Origin: Myxocyprinus asiaticus
Lineage: Eukaryota; Chordata; Actinopteri; Cypriniformes; Catostomidae
DNA: 64,000 nt
NCBI RefSeq assembly: GCF_019703515.2
Contig: NC_059372.1
Coordinates: 19,768,931-19,832,930, forward strand
Reading direction: 5' to 3'
Positions 15,101-25,100 of this stretch are shown piece by piece. Positions within the stretch are counted from its first letter, which is position 1. Each line of letters starts with the position of its first letter. Position numbers and translations under genes: made by a program. The notes below the pieces were generated by a model that was not told the origin of the DNA, searched no databases, and saw only the letters and a program-made list of their open reading frames with translations.

Positions 15101-16860
15101 AGTATGTGTCACTAGGGCAGGTTAACAGTATTTGAGTTATGATGTCCTGAACAAAACTTTTTTGATTTTCTAGGGAGCAAACACTCCTATTTGGATTAAT
15201 TTCAAAGGTGAGCTGATATGCTCAAAGGCATCACTGCACCCTTTTAGACCTGTTCTTTTTAAGAGATGTGTTTTTATAAAACTGCAAAGAGTAACTTCCC
15301 ATGATTCGCTGTATTACGATACGATACAATACTACTTTATTTATCCCCAGAGGGAAATTGAGGCGTTACAGCAGCAGAGAAATAGATACCACAAAACAGA
15401 AAAGTAGCAATACAGTAAATGCAACATAATACAATAATAAATATTAAAATGTTTTAGGCCATGTCTCCATATAAACTTTGTTCATCTGACAGTTTTTCAT
15501 TTGGCTATTTTTTATTTTGGGTATTGTTTTTTGATCACATATTTGCTATTTAATATTCAGTATTCTTATGATGCTACAGTCAGGTTTGGCGAATGAGATA
15601 AATCACAATTTGTCAATTTTATATCATATCACTAGTGGATTTTACATTGTTATGTATCATCTGCTCATTTAGTGGCACACTGATCTCTTACTCCATTTTA
15701 ACATTAATGTTACTTCACAATGACAAACATTGATAAATGCCTCTTTGGAAACCTATCACAACCGTGTAAAATGTTTTTGGTTTTTTTTGTGCACAAAATA
15801 ACATTAAGGTTGTATGTCCAAATGATGAATACGTGTAGACAAAACACTGTCTCAGCATATTTTCTGTCTTAATACTTTAAATTGTCAACTTTCTTAAAAT
15901 TCAAATGTAATATACATAGTTTTGTTTCCTTTAAACTGTGATTCTGCCTTCCAAAAAATACTGTTCTATATGTTGTAAAATATAAATCTTTAATTTACTC
16001 AGTGGTTTGAAAACCACATTATCAAATGGGATGTTTTTACAAAGGTGCCAACAGTAATTGTGGGTATGTACTTTTGGATAAACAAATTCCTAAAGGGGAA
16101 TGTCACAAATTTTTGTGTACGAATTCATATTAAAACACACATTTTTCATGTATTCACAGTGAACCTGCCTGATCATTGATTCTAAATATGTCCCTCAACC
16201 ACATAAAGGTTTAGTAATGAAAAATGTAAAAGTTGAAAATGTGAGGTTTTCCCTTTTAAGTCGATGTGACAAAAAATTTAAAGCAAGTATATGAGAATCT
16301 GTTTTGTTTTTTTTTAAGAAATGTTCATATTTCAGATTCATGTTTTATATTCATCTGATAAATAAAAAAATGCCACAGAATGTCTTGCCTGAGTATCACA
16401 TGATTCTCGTTTGACCAGAATGACTGTCTCATTTTCCATAAGTAAAAAGGCCATTAAACAAGTATGAGTGATAATTTAGAGATTGCAAAAAAAAAAAAAA
16501 AAAAATCAACAGTTGTTAGTAAGATTCAAGCACTACGGAATTATTACACACTCCAAAACCCTTACACCCATCAAAACATTCAGTAACTTGAAATGATCAT
16601 TTTTACTTTGCTAGCTTTAACAGTTTAAAAATAAACCTTTACACTTTATATAACACTTTGTGTACAAAATTATATCTGATTTTCATGTAAACAATGACGT
16701 TTCTAGAAAGTCCATTTAATTAAATGTCTTCAAGCTGTTAAGCAGAATGCTTACAGTGCCACTGGATCTGACTGAATCAGTGAAGTTTGATGATCTTACA
16801 ACCAAATCTCGTCTTCCCTCCCTTCAGTCAGGTCTTGGATCAGAAGAGGCAAGTGAATAA
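162..16860 (+). CDS. stat6: STAT6 transcription factor, 3' part of gene (5' exons outside window)
   Basis: Signal transducer acting downstream of IL-4/IL-13-type receptors: it is phosphorylated on tyrosine by JAKs, dimerises through SH2 domains and activates nuclear target genes. Exons: 162-310, 948-1082, 1719-1895, 3846-3933, 5772-5894, 6330-6422, 6540-6743, 8187-8281, 8414-8547, 10306-10455, 10692-10752, then less certain 14283-14339, 15174-15207, 16828-16860. All join in phase, giving about 510 residues. Order seen: end of the coiled coil (162-1082), DNA-binding region (VDKQPPQV in 1719-1895; [18 protein letters not shown] in 5772-5894), linker (FVVPERVPW in 6540-6743), SH2 ([18 protein letters not shown] in 8414-8547) and the activating-tyrosine segment PDGYLPFK in 10692-10752. 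Family identity follows from residue-level similarity to mammalian STAT6. The intron after 10455 uses a GC donor. Only about 50 residues follow the tyrosine, against about 200 in human, and the last three exons rest on splice sites and phase alone. Confidence 0.93.
1263..1460. repeat. Partial family A MITE in a stat6 intron
   Basis: Begins agggatagttcacccaaaaa and shows an internal inverted repeat around gtcaccattcactttcat / atgaaagtgaatagtgac. The right terminal part is missing. Confidence 0.6.
4590..5412. repeat. Compound palindromic repeat with a tRNA-like pol III B box
   Basis: The ends contain repeated gcactaagtgcaaatag-type and tttacactaa/ttgtaaatag motifs in both orientations (4605-4745 and 5350-5412). 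The middle has many tgg/accatggt palindromes (4870-5075). At about 5225-5300, read on the - strand, lies GGTTCGATTCC, a perfect pol III B box, in a tRNA-like stretch. This suggests a SINE inside a foldback element. It lies in a stat6 intron. Confidence 0.45.
8593..9158. repeat. About 560-bp foldback element in a stat6 intron
   Basis: Long imperfect palindrome. attatatttcgctttgcaaa (from about 8813) pairs with tttgtaaagcgaaatataat (about 8936-8955). tgaatatttcaatt near 8670 pairs with aattgaaatattca near 9078. The outer ends share gcattaacag / ctgttaatgc. No ORF of note. It is probably a non-autonomous DNA transposon. Confidence 0.6.
9590..10025 (-). mobile_element. tRNA-derived SINE (reverse orientation)
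   Basis: Read on the - strand it starts with a tRNA-like head: GGATAGCTCAGCGAGTATTG (A box) and GAGTTCTAATCC (B box). A body of about 330 bases and an AT-rich tail follow on the left (ttttattttaattttttat). I recognise the body (cctcgtggaggcacggttac; ctccctagcaactgggccaa) as a dispersed cyprinid-type SINE. The open frame here is accidental. Confidence 0.75.
10203..10275. mobile_element. LINE 3'-tail fragment just before a stat6 exon
   Basis: Contains a short simple-repeat tail (aagataagataagacag) followed by attgatcccctggggaaaat, a motif common at the 3' ends of fish LINEs and related SINEs. It ends about 30 bases before the acceptor of the exon at 10306. Confidence 0.5.
10306..10455 (+). CDS. 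stat6: stat6 exon ending in a GC splice donor
   Basis: This exon encodes the C-terminal part of the SH2 domain ([20 protein letters not shown]). It ends ...TTTACAG followed by GCAAGTAA, the usual context of a GC-AG intron. Using the GC donor leaves phase 1 and joins in frame to [15 protein letters not shown] in 10692-10752, which carries the expected phosphotyrosine. Using the nearby GT (10460) gives a stop after eight codons of the next exon, so GC is the better reading. Confidence 0.85.
10810..10890. mobile_element. Degenerate hAT-type terminal fragment
   Basis: ccagtggttctcaaatggtt followed by ttcaggacccag resembles the terminus of common hAT-type elements. The rest is missing, and a DIRS element follows. 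Confidence 0.35.
11080..13125 (-). mobile_element. Deleted DIRS-like tyrosine-recombinase retrotransposon
   Basis: Minus-strand reading frames at 13113-12661, 12591-12358 and 12340-11738 resemble DIRS gag; for example [20 protein letters not shown] is typical of DIRS ORF1. The frame 11916-11080 ends with tyrosine-recombinase fragments ([27 protein letters not shown]). Internal recombinase, reverse transcriptase and RNase H regions and the catalytic end are missing, and gag is frameshifted, so it is dead. It lies antisense in a stat6 intron and abuts a truncated family B MITE at 13126. Confidence 0.8.
13126..13362. repeat. Truncated family B MITE
   Basis: The right part of family B: acagaagaattaatgtaagt, gtaagtgcctcactgtaact, attatgccacaaatgctgtc, then gaatattcc and TTAA at 13363-13366. 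The left part ends at the DIRS junction. Fuller copies: 49519-51293, 58404-59040, 61629-62312. Confidence 0.7.
14283..15207 (+). CDS. stat6: Candidate stat6 C-terminal exons (14283-14339 and 15174-15207)
   Basis: The first block follows a pyrimidine-rich acceptor (ttttttactttataacag) and reads [18 protein letters not shown] in the phase left by 10752. The second lies between a strong acceptor (tttgattttctag) and a strong donor (AAAG/gtgagc) and reads [11 protein letters not shown] in the phase left by 14339. The acidic-hydrophobic composition suits a transactivation domain, but I see no residue-level match to mammalian STAT6. If 14339 is not a donor, the frame stops at TAA 14341-14343. Confidence 0.45.
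15310..15400. mobile_element. LINE 3'-tail fragment
   Basis: cgatacgatacaatac short tandem units followed by tttatttatccccagaggga and aaattgaggcgttacagcag. Same motif class as 10203-10275. The family cannot be assigned from so short a piece. Confidence 0.5.
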
Positions 16861-17025
16861 TTGGAAAGAGTGCAGCAAATGGCGACAGAACACCTGGGAT
16901 TGCCTTTTCATTCTATCAGATCCAAAAGCTACAAGAACATCAATGTGCATTTACCACCCAATACAACACACGCTAGAGAAATCCAGACATTTTTGTCACT
17001 CAGCAGTCCCATAACCTCAGACTGA
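16828..17025 (+). CDS. stat6: Candidate terminal stat6 exon, with TAA and an open continuation
   Basis: A very pyrimidine-rich acceptor (cgtcttccctcccttcag) ends at 16827. In the incoming phase the exon reads [10 protein letters not shown] and stops at TAA 16858-16860. The same frame is then open for 54 more codons (HLGLPFHSIRSK, then SLSSPITSD) to TGA 17023-17025. Either translation ends at the TAA and the rest is 3' UTR, or the TAA has shortened a longer C terminus. The Ser/Pro-rich ending would suit a STAT tail but is not diagnostic. Confidence 0.4.
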
Positions 17026-18327
17026 GGAAGAGTTGACTTTGCTTTACCCTCACACTGACCCCGTTTTTAGTCAAATGCCCTAAAAATGAAAGAAAAACAG
17101 AAATATTCACCTCTGCAGTGAAACAAGGAAATGGTAAATGCCACTGTATAATGTTGTTTTCTGATTCACTTCTTCTCAAATTAGTGAGGTTTTACATTGT
17201 TCCACAGTTAACTACACAAATATTCTCTTGTCCTAAACAAAATCTGATTGCTTTTTCCTAACTTGCTATTTACACACAAAATAATGCCAAACCCACTAAT
17301 CTAAACAGAAAATCTTTGCATGCAGATTCATTTGGCAGAAAAAATATTAAATTCAATGAAAATGCCTGAAACAGTACAAATCAAACAGCCTCGCACAATA
17401 ATGTAATCTCTAATATATTTGGAGGTACTTGAAAATGGCAATGGGGGAAAATAAGTAAAAGATAAATGTAAAAGTTAGGGTCGAACAATAGACTTGTTTT
17501 GTGTATTTGTTCGTTTTTTTATTTTTTAAATGAATGATGGTGACACTGTGTTTCTTTTAGAGAAACACATCCTGGGCCATTAGGCCACAGGTCAACGATA
17601 CAACAGTTTGAAACAAACTCAAATAGGGATCCAAATTCCCAAAGGATTTATGTCAATTTTAGCTGTTAATCAACATCAACCTATACCAAGGTTTAAGGGG
17701 GGGATGAATCCTTCATTTTGTGAAATCAGAACATCACATTTTTACAGTCACATGGCGGATGGTGGAAATGGAAGAGCCAAACTGGAAACTGTCGGGAAAA
17801 CACACACACACACACCACGCACATGCGCACGCACACACAATTGAGTAATGTAAAGTAGACTTTAAGTAGAATGAAATGTAAACTTGCAAAATGCTAATAA
17901 TATAAAACACGTGTCATGTCGCTGAAATATCAAAGAAAATAATCAAAACGAAAAAAAAAACTGAAATAAAATGAATCATTTTTAAACCCTGTGAAACTGG
18001 AAAGTATGCAAAAGTCCACTTCTAGTGTAGTTCACTCATAGTAGACTAGAAATGACAAAGAAGCCCCTGGCCTAAACAGTGTTAGCCACCTGATCAGCAG
18101 GCACTAGCTCACTCCCTACACCTGCCGGTACAGAGTGCAGTCCTCAGTTCCTCTTCTTACCCTCATTCTTAGTCCTTCGGAAGGGGTTCTAGTGTCTTAA
18201 TTGCCTTTGGAAATGTGTGCGTTTCCTCCTAAGGCTGATGCAGTTGGTATGTTGACAATGTGTTGAGATAAGGTGTGTGAAATGATTGCATGTTTTGCGT
18301 AAGGGATCCAACGTTTCCTGGCAGTGT
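16861..18327. other. Region between the convergent stat6 and mip genes (3' UTRs)
   Basis: No protein-coding gene is seen beyond the possible stat6 continuation to 17025. A + strand AATAAA lies at 17965-17970 and a - strand AATAAA at 17518-17523. If these serve stat6 and mip, their 3' UTRs overlap by about 450 bases. A short (CA)n run lies near 17800-17840. Confidence 0.4.
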
Positions 18328-20988
18328 TTATAGGGCTTGTGTTTTGAGCTCAATGGGTTCCCCTCTGGTCTCCTGCTGGGCTTCAGCCTCGGGGGGCCGA
18401 TTGCCCTTAAGCACAGACAATCGCTCAGATAGACCACGCATGCGTGGAAAGAGCAAGAAATCATACAGCAGAGCACCCAAAGCACCGCCAATCATAGGGC
18501 CCACCCAGTACACCTACCAGAAATTGAGAGAGAACATGTAAAATTTATGATTCAATTAGCAGATTAAATGTTCTGTACCAGAGTAATTTGTCTGAAGGTT
18601 GAATGATGGAAAAGTGTGCCTCACCCAATGGTTAATGAAATTCCTAATGAGCACAGCAGGGGCGAAAGACCTAGCAGGGTTCATTCCAGCTCCAGTGTAA
18701 TACATCTGCAACGGATTTGACCATTCATGCAAAATGCTTTAAATATCTATTTTAAGCAACACTGTATTTACTAATCAAGTAATTTTTATTCTATAGCGCT
18801 TTTCACAATACACATTGTTTCAAAGCAGCTTTAAAGAATGTCAAAGGTCAATTTACTAAATCCAGAAGTGCAAGCACTATAGATATCTCAATAACAGGTA
18901 GATCTCCAGTAACCGCCATGGCGTCAAATATCAAACCAAGTAGCATCTGCAAACAAATGATGCTAGACTTTTTCTTAGAACTAACTTCAGTTTTCTGAGC
19001 CACTTTTGCTATGACTTTTAACCAGTGTTGGGTAAGTTACTTAAAAATAGTAATCTACAACAAATTACTAATTATTTATTTTAAAATATAATCAGATTAC
19101 TTTACTAATTCATTAAAAAAAATAATCACAGTACTAATTACTTTACTTTTATGTTACTTTCTAAAACACTTTTCTGCTCAACAAATTAAAAATAATTTCT
19201 ATATTTCTTCCTTGTTCATTGTTACACATAAGTCGTACACAGCACCTCACATTTCTCCTTCACAATGACTCATTACAGGGCCATAATTCATGTATCCTAC
19301 AAAAATAATATATTAGAAATAAGCATAACCCTATAATGTACTTAAAACAATGAAATCAATGTTCAGTAACTGTAATTTGATTACAAGAATTTAAAATGTA
19401 ATGCATTACACACTTTTTTTTTTTACTAAAAAGTAATTAGATTACAGTAATTAATTACTTTGTAATTGGATTACACCCAACACTGCTTGTAACTGACTGG
19501 TTCCGAGGTCTTTTTAGTGGATGTATGAAGTCAGTTCACCTCAAGTTCACACAGGTGTCATAGCAGAGTAACCACAGGTGTAGTTCACATTAACTATGGA
19601 CATGTTCCACTAATGTTTGACCATCAGTAAGTGTCCTAATGCTTTTGTCTTAATTTTGAACATTGTATCTATTGTATTATTTTAAATGCTTTGCGTGAAA
19701 AGTGTGCTTGTGCTTTTTTAATTTAAAATACAGTACATTCATACATTTTTACAGTATGTGTGGCTTACATATCCAAATAATTTTAGGGGCCACTGTATGT
19801 CTCTTACCCCCAGCAGGTGGCCCACAAGCACTGAGAAGCCAATGGACAGGGCAGCAGAGCCCAGTCGCCCGTTTCGCCTCTCATCCGTCACAGCGAAGAC
19901 ACAGATCACAAGTTGCAAAGTCAGGAATATCTCTATGGTTGTGGCCATTCCCAGACTGATGCCTGGCTGAAGCTGAAATCAGGAATACAACACTGATATT
20001 AGGAATTTTTATAACTGTTATTGAACTGTTGATGGGTTTTTTTATTATGTTTTTTAACTATTTTTACGAGTTTATATATCTGTTATTAAAATTTTAGGAC
20101 TACACATATCAGTGAAATTGAGTCTAAATAATTCTGTCAGAAATTACAATTCTGCCTCCCAAGTTTTTAAATTGATGGTTATGGTTAGGTTTGGGGTCAG
20201 GGTTAGGTAAAGTTATACAAATAAATAGTGTCCATTTGACTACCGATGACAAACCACACTTCTGCCATAATTTTGCTCACCATCATATCATTCCAAACCT
20301 GTTTCGCTTTCTTCCGTGTAACACACAAGGAGAAGTTTGTGCAGAATGTTAGGGACTGACAGCCTCAGTCCCTGTTTACTTTCATTGTATGGAAATAAAT
20401 GAGCAGAGTCAACCTTCTTTAAAATTTCTCCTTGTGTACTATGGAAAACAGAAAGTCATAAGGGCTTTGAAAATTAGGGTGAGAAAATGAAGACAGAATT
20501 TTCATTTCTGGGTGAACTAAACCTTTAAGAGATACTCTGGAAATGTCTTTGATGTGTCCTTAATCTATTGGTTCCATCAATTCAACAAATGAACTCACTG
20601 CATCAAATCATCCTGTACATGCCCTTACCGTGTTCAGGGCCAGATTGCCTCTCATATTGTTTGGTGTGACCCCATACAGCACAGCAGCTCCAGCTAGAGC
20701 ACCCAAGCACTGAGCACAGATGTAGAAGAAAGCACGAAAAAGGGACATCTGGGAGCTGATCAGGTAGGCAAATGTGACCGCTGGGTTGATGTGACCACCG
20801 CTGATGTGGCCAATGGACTGGATGAGTGTGGCAGCTGCCAGCCCAAAGCAAAAGGCAACTTGGAGCACATTGTGTGGTCCGGTGGTCCAGCGCAGAGCTG
20901 CTCCCAGCCCAAAGAATACAAAGAACATTGTGCCATAGAACTCAGCAAACACAGCCCGCCAAAAAGACATGGACCGGAACTCCCACAT
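18328..20988 (-). CDS. mip: Lens fiber major intrinsic protein (aquaporin-0)
   Basis: Water channel and junctional protein of lens fibre-cell membranes. Coding exons on the - strand: 20988-20629, 19972-19808, 18705-18625, 18513-18328. They join in phase to 263 residues, the same length as mammalian MIP. The start [17 protein letters not shown] matches the family. Six membrane segments are expected. Both NPA boxes are present (HINPAVTF, Asn68; GMNPARSF, Asn184), as is the selectivity filter Phe48, His172, Ala181, Arg187. The C terminus ([12 protein letters not shown], then [11 protein letters not shown]) corresponds to the calmodulin-binding tail. The two pore-narrowing tyrosines of mammalian AQP0 (23 and 149) are Phe and Thr here, and His sits at 39 instead of 40. 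A hAT-like element occupies the intron between exons 3 and 2. Fish often have two mip paralogues; I cannot say which this is. Confidence 0.97.
18790..18850. repeat. Short dispersed repeat shared with 6845-6900
   Basis: Both places carry cacattgtttcaaagcagct followed by ttaaagaat/ttacagaaaat. The copy here lies in a mip intron, the other in a stat6 intron. I know this motif as a dispersed fish repeat but cannot name the family. Confidence 0.5.
19023..19485. mobile_element. hAT-like non-autonomous element in a mip intron
   Basis: 463 bases with inverted ends CAGTGTTGGGT / CACCCAACACTG. Flanking octamers CTTTTAAC (19015-19022) and CTTGTAAC (19486-19493) differ at one base, consistent with an aged 8-bp hAT target duplication. 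The interior is AT-rich with attacttt/aagtaat inverted motifs and no transposase. Confidence 0.75.
20255..20528. repeat. Family A MITE in mip intron 1
   Basis: Starts with a degraded left end (ctcaccatcatatcattcca) and ends ttttcatttctgggtgaact, aaacctTTAA. Internal arms acacacaaggagaa / ttctccttgtgt pair. About 270 bases, non-coding. Confidence 0.6.
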
Positions 20989-20999
20989 GGCTGCGATAA

Positions 21000-22150
21000 T
21001 TTAGAGGCGATCACAAAAAAAATGGAGGGATATGAATTTAGAGTAACCAAAAGAGATTTGTCTATAATAACCTACTGTCCCTTTGATATTTTGTGGATGG
21101 ACACAAAAAACAAAGGCTTTTAAGCTATCAGACACTGAGCGTTAATGCCTCCCTAACCTACAGATACGTTTGCGCGACCGACACTGCTTCACAAGATTGA
21201 AATCATCTGTCCTGTTGATTTCTGACCTGTGGTTTTGTCATAAAACCTTACGTGTGAAACTGGCAGGTGATCTCTGCATCTATGTGAAATGTCTAGATAA
21301 TTTTTAATAAAAGGACATGGGTAGACAAAATATGAGCATGTCCTGCAGACATTCAGCCTCTCTGATGGGGAAGAGAGAGGCCACAGGGCTATTTATAATG
21401 GCTGTGACCCCCGATGACACTCTAATCCTCAGGCAGAAATGTGGGAGGGGGCTGCAGACAATACAACAAATTAAATACAATTTTTTTAACCCTTTCTGTC
21501 CTGTGCTTCCTGGATTTTAGCTCATGGTCAGGTATTGCCCTTAAAGCCCAAACTAATAGCCACAAATGTTTGTTTGATTGATGGTGAAATAGTAAAGGTA
21601 GGTAGAAACACCATTCATGGTAGTTTTACTGTAATTTGTGAACCCTTTTCATATCTTCATATAATGCTAAATATTTGTAGTGATGTTTGCCATGGAAAAT
21701 AATTCAAAATAAATGCTTTTACAGTTTATACTCAGAGTCAGATATAGCAAATTATGACATTTAGAAGAGAACCCAATGAGGACCACTGTCCCCCATCCCA
21801 GCCCATGATACAGAGCAGTATTTGGAGACTGCCTCTTTTCTGGCCCCAGCTGAACTCACATACAACACCAGGGCCCCTAAAAGGGTCTAGTCCCCTTCAC
21901 AGTGTGGATTAAGTGCTGACACAAAGAAACAATCACTCTCATACCACAGCAAGTGGGCCTCACACGGATGTAACTTATCATAACTAACTCTAAATGATGA
22001 TGACAGAAGAGCATATGAGATAAAGTGGGTTCTTGAGAGACAATATCCTAAATATCATCATTACTGATGTGTGAATATTGTTGAGAATGATTTTAACAAT
22101 GTTTCTAAGAAAATTTGAGCAGTTTGGTTTCATTTTTTGACTTTAAATAA
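21000..22150. other. No recognised gene upstream of mip
   Basis: Contains the possible mip leader and promoter. I found no coding similarity, RNA gene or clear transposon here. Confidence 0.5.
21389..21399 (-). promoter_or_regulatory. Possible TATA box upstream of mip
   Basis: On the - strand the sequence reads TTATAAATAGC, a good TATA match, about 400 bases upstream of the mip ATG. Mammalian MIP has a short 5' UTR, so this would imply a longer leader or a 5' UTR intron. Weak evidence. Confidence 0.25.
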
Positions 22151-22156
22151 GTCAGT

Positions 22157-25100
22157 GCAGAGTTTGCTAATAGCTATTGCTTTTTCAGTTGTCTGGGCGA
22201 GTGTTCTGCAAATTATTGTTTTCAGCAAAGGACTAATCTTGCTTATTGTCTAGAGGCAATATTTGTCTAGTATCGCATACAAATCGCATGCCTCTGAAAC
22301 AATTTGTTGTGTTTTCATGCACACCAATACGCTGATAACTATAGAAGCCAGAATAAAAGAAATAAAAGAGGTAATTCTGACTTCATAGCTCTCATAAAAC
22401 TGCAACTTTATTTCTCGCAAATACAACAAAATATCTCGCTATTGCGACTTTATATTTCGCAAGTGCAACTTTATATCTCACAAGTGTGACGTTATATCTC
22501 GCAAGGGCTACTTTGTATTTCACAAGGGCGACTTTATATCTCGCAAAGGCAACTTTATATCTCACAAGTGGGACTTTATATCTCGTAAGTGCAAATTCAT
22601 ATCTCGCAATGGCGACTTTATATCTGGCAAGGTCGACTTTTATATCTTACAAATGCGACTTTCTGTCTTGCAAGTGCGACTTTATATCTCACAAGGGACA
22701 CTTTAAATCTTGCAAGGGCGACTTTATATCTCGCAATGGCGACTTTAAATCTCTCAAGGGCGACTTTATATCTCACGATGTCGACTTTATATCTGGCAAG
22801 GGTGACTTTATATCTCACAAATACGACTTCATATCTCGCAATGGTGACTTCATATCTGGCAAGGGTGACTTTATATCTTGCAAGGGCCACTTTAAATCTC
22901 GCAAGGGCGACTTTATATCTCGCAATATCGACTTTATATCTGGCAATGGTGACTTATAGATCTCGCAAGGGCAACTTTATATCACACAAGTGCAACTTCA
23001 TATCTCGCAACGGCGAATTTATATCTCGCAAGGGTGACTTTATATATACTCACAACTGCAACTTTATTTCTCGCAATTATGACATTATAGCATGCAGATG
23101 TGACTATATCTCACAAATGTTGCAATTTCGAGTTTATATAATGCAATTACGAGACATTTTAGAAATAGTGAGATATAAAGTCTAAACTGCAAGAAAAAAA
23201 ATCGCAGAGTTTGCTAATGGCTATTACTTTTTGTGTTGTTTGGGGGCATGTTCTGCAAATTATTGCAGTTACACTTTATTTTACAGTGTCCTTGTTACAA
23301 TGTAATTACACAAGTTATTACTGATTATTACTAATGAACAACATTTACTTACTATAGGTTTAGGGTTAGGGTAAGGGTTTGGTTTAGGGTTAGTTGCTTG
23401 TAATTACGCATAATTGAGTGTTATTACTGTATTCAATACATGTATATGTGTAACAAGGACACGGTAAAATAAAGTGTTACCATTATTGTTTTCAGCAAGG
23501 GACTAATCAGGCAAATGCCCTGCTTTGCTTATTGTCTAGAGGCAATAGTTGTCTAGTATTGCATACAAATCACATGGCTCTGGAACAATTCATTGCGTTT
23601 TCATGCACACCAATATGCCGATAACTACAGAAGCCGGAATAAAAGAAATAAAAGAGGTAATTCTGACTTCATATCTCTCATACAACTTAATATCTCCCAA
23701 GTGTGACTTCATATCTGGCAAGTCTGACTTTATAACTCGCAAATGCAAATTATATCTCGCAAGTCAGACTTTATCTCTCGCAATGGCGACTTTATATCTG
23801 GCAAGGGTGACTTTATATCTCGCAAGTGCGACTTCATATCTCACAATGGCAACTTTATATCTGGCAAGAGCAACTTTTTATCTTGCAAATACGACTTCAT
23901 ATTTTGCAATGGCGACTTTATATCTGGCAAGGGTGACAATATCTTGCAAATTTGACTTTATGTCTCGCAAGGGCGACTATATCTCACAAGTGAGACTTTA
24001 ATTCTCGCAAATACGACTTCATATCTCGAAATGGAGACATTATATCGGGCAGTGGTGACTTTATATCCCGCAAGTGCGACTTCATATCTCGCAAATATGA
24101 CTTCATTATCTTGCAATGGCGACTTTATATCTGGCAAGAGTGACTTTTATATCTCGCTAGTGCGACTTTATATCTTGCTAGTGCGACTTTATATCTCGCA
24201 AGTGCGACTTTATATCTTGCTAGGATGACTTTACATCTCTCAAGGGTTACTTTATTTCTCACAAGTCTGACTTTATATCTCGCAAGTGCGACTTTATATT
24301 TCGCAAGGGCCACTTTATATCTCGTAAATGCGACTTCATATTTCGCAATGGCGACTTTATATTTGGCAAAGGCTACTTTATGTCTCGCAAGGGCAACTTT
24401 ATATCTCACAAATAAAACTTCATATCTCGCAATGGCGACTTTATATCTGGCAAGGCGACTTTTATATCTCGCAAGAGTGACTTTATATCTCGCAAATACG
24501 ACTTCATATCTGGCAAGGGCGACTTTATATCTCACAAATACGACTTCATACCTTACAATGGTGACTTTATATCTGGCAAGAGCAACTTTATATCTCGCAA
24601 ATACGACTTCATATCTTGCAATGGCGACTTTATATCTGGCAAGGGTGAATATATCTCACAAATGTAACTTTATGTCTCGCAAGGGAGATTTTAATTCTCA
24701 CAAATACAACTTCATATCTCGAAATTGAGACATTATATCTGACAAGGGTGACTTTATATCTCGCAAGTGCGACTTCATATCTCGCAAATATTACTTCATA
24801 TCTTGCAATGGCGACTTTATATCTTGCAAGGGTGACTTTTATATCTCGCAAGTGCAACTTTATATCTTGCAATTGCGACTTTATATCTTGCCAGGGTGAC
24901 TTTACATCTCTCAAGGGTTACTTTATATCTCACAAGTCTGACTTTATATCTCGCAAGTGCAACTTTATATCTCGCAAGGGCCACTTTATATCTCGTAAAT
25001 GCGACTTCATATCTCACAATGGCGAGTTTATATTTGGCAAAGGCTACTTTATGTCTCGCAAGGGCAACTTTATATCTCACAAATAAAACTTTATATCTCG

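Noticed and set aside
23341..23400. Interstitial telomeric repeat
   Set aside because: The ttaggg-like units are few, imperfect and lie inside a MITE with inverted ends, so they are better explained as element sequence than as a telomere fusion.
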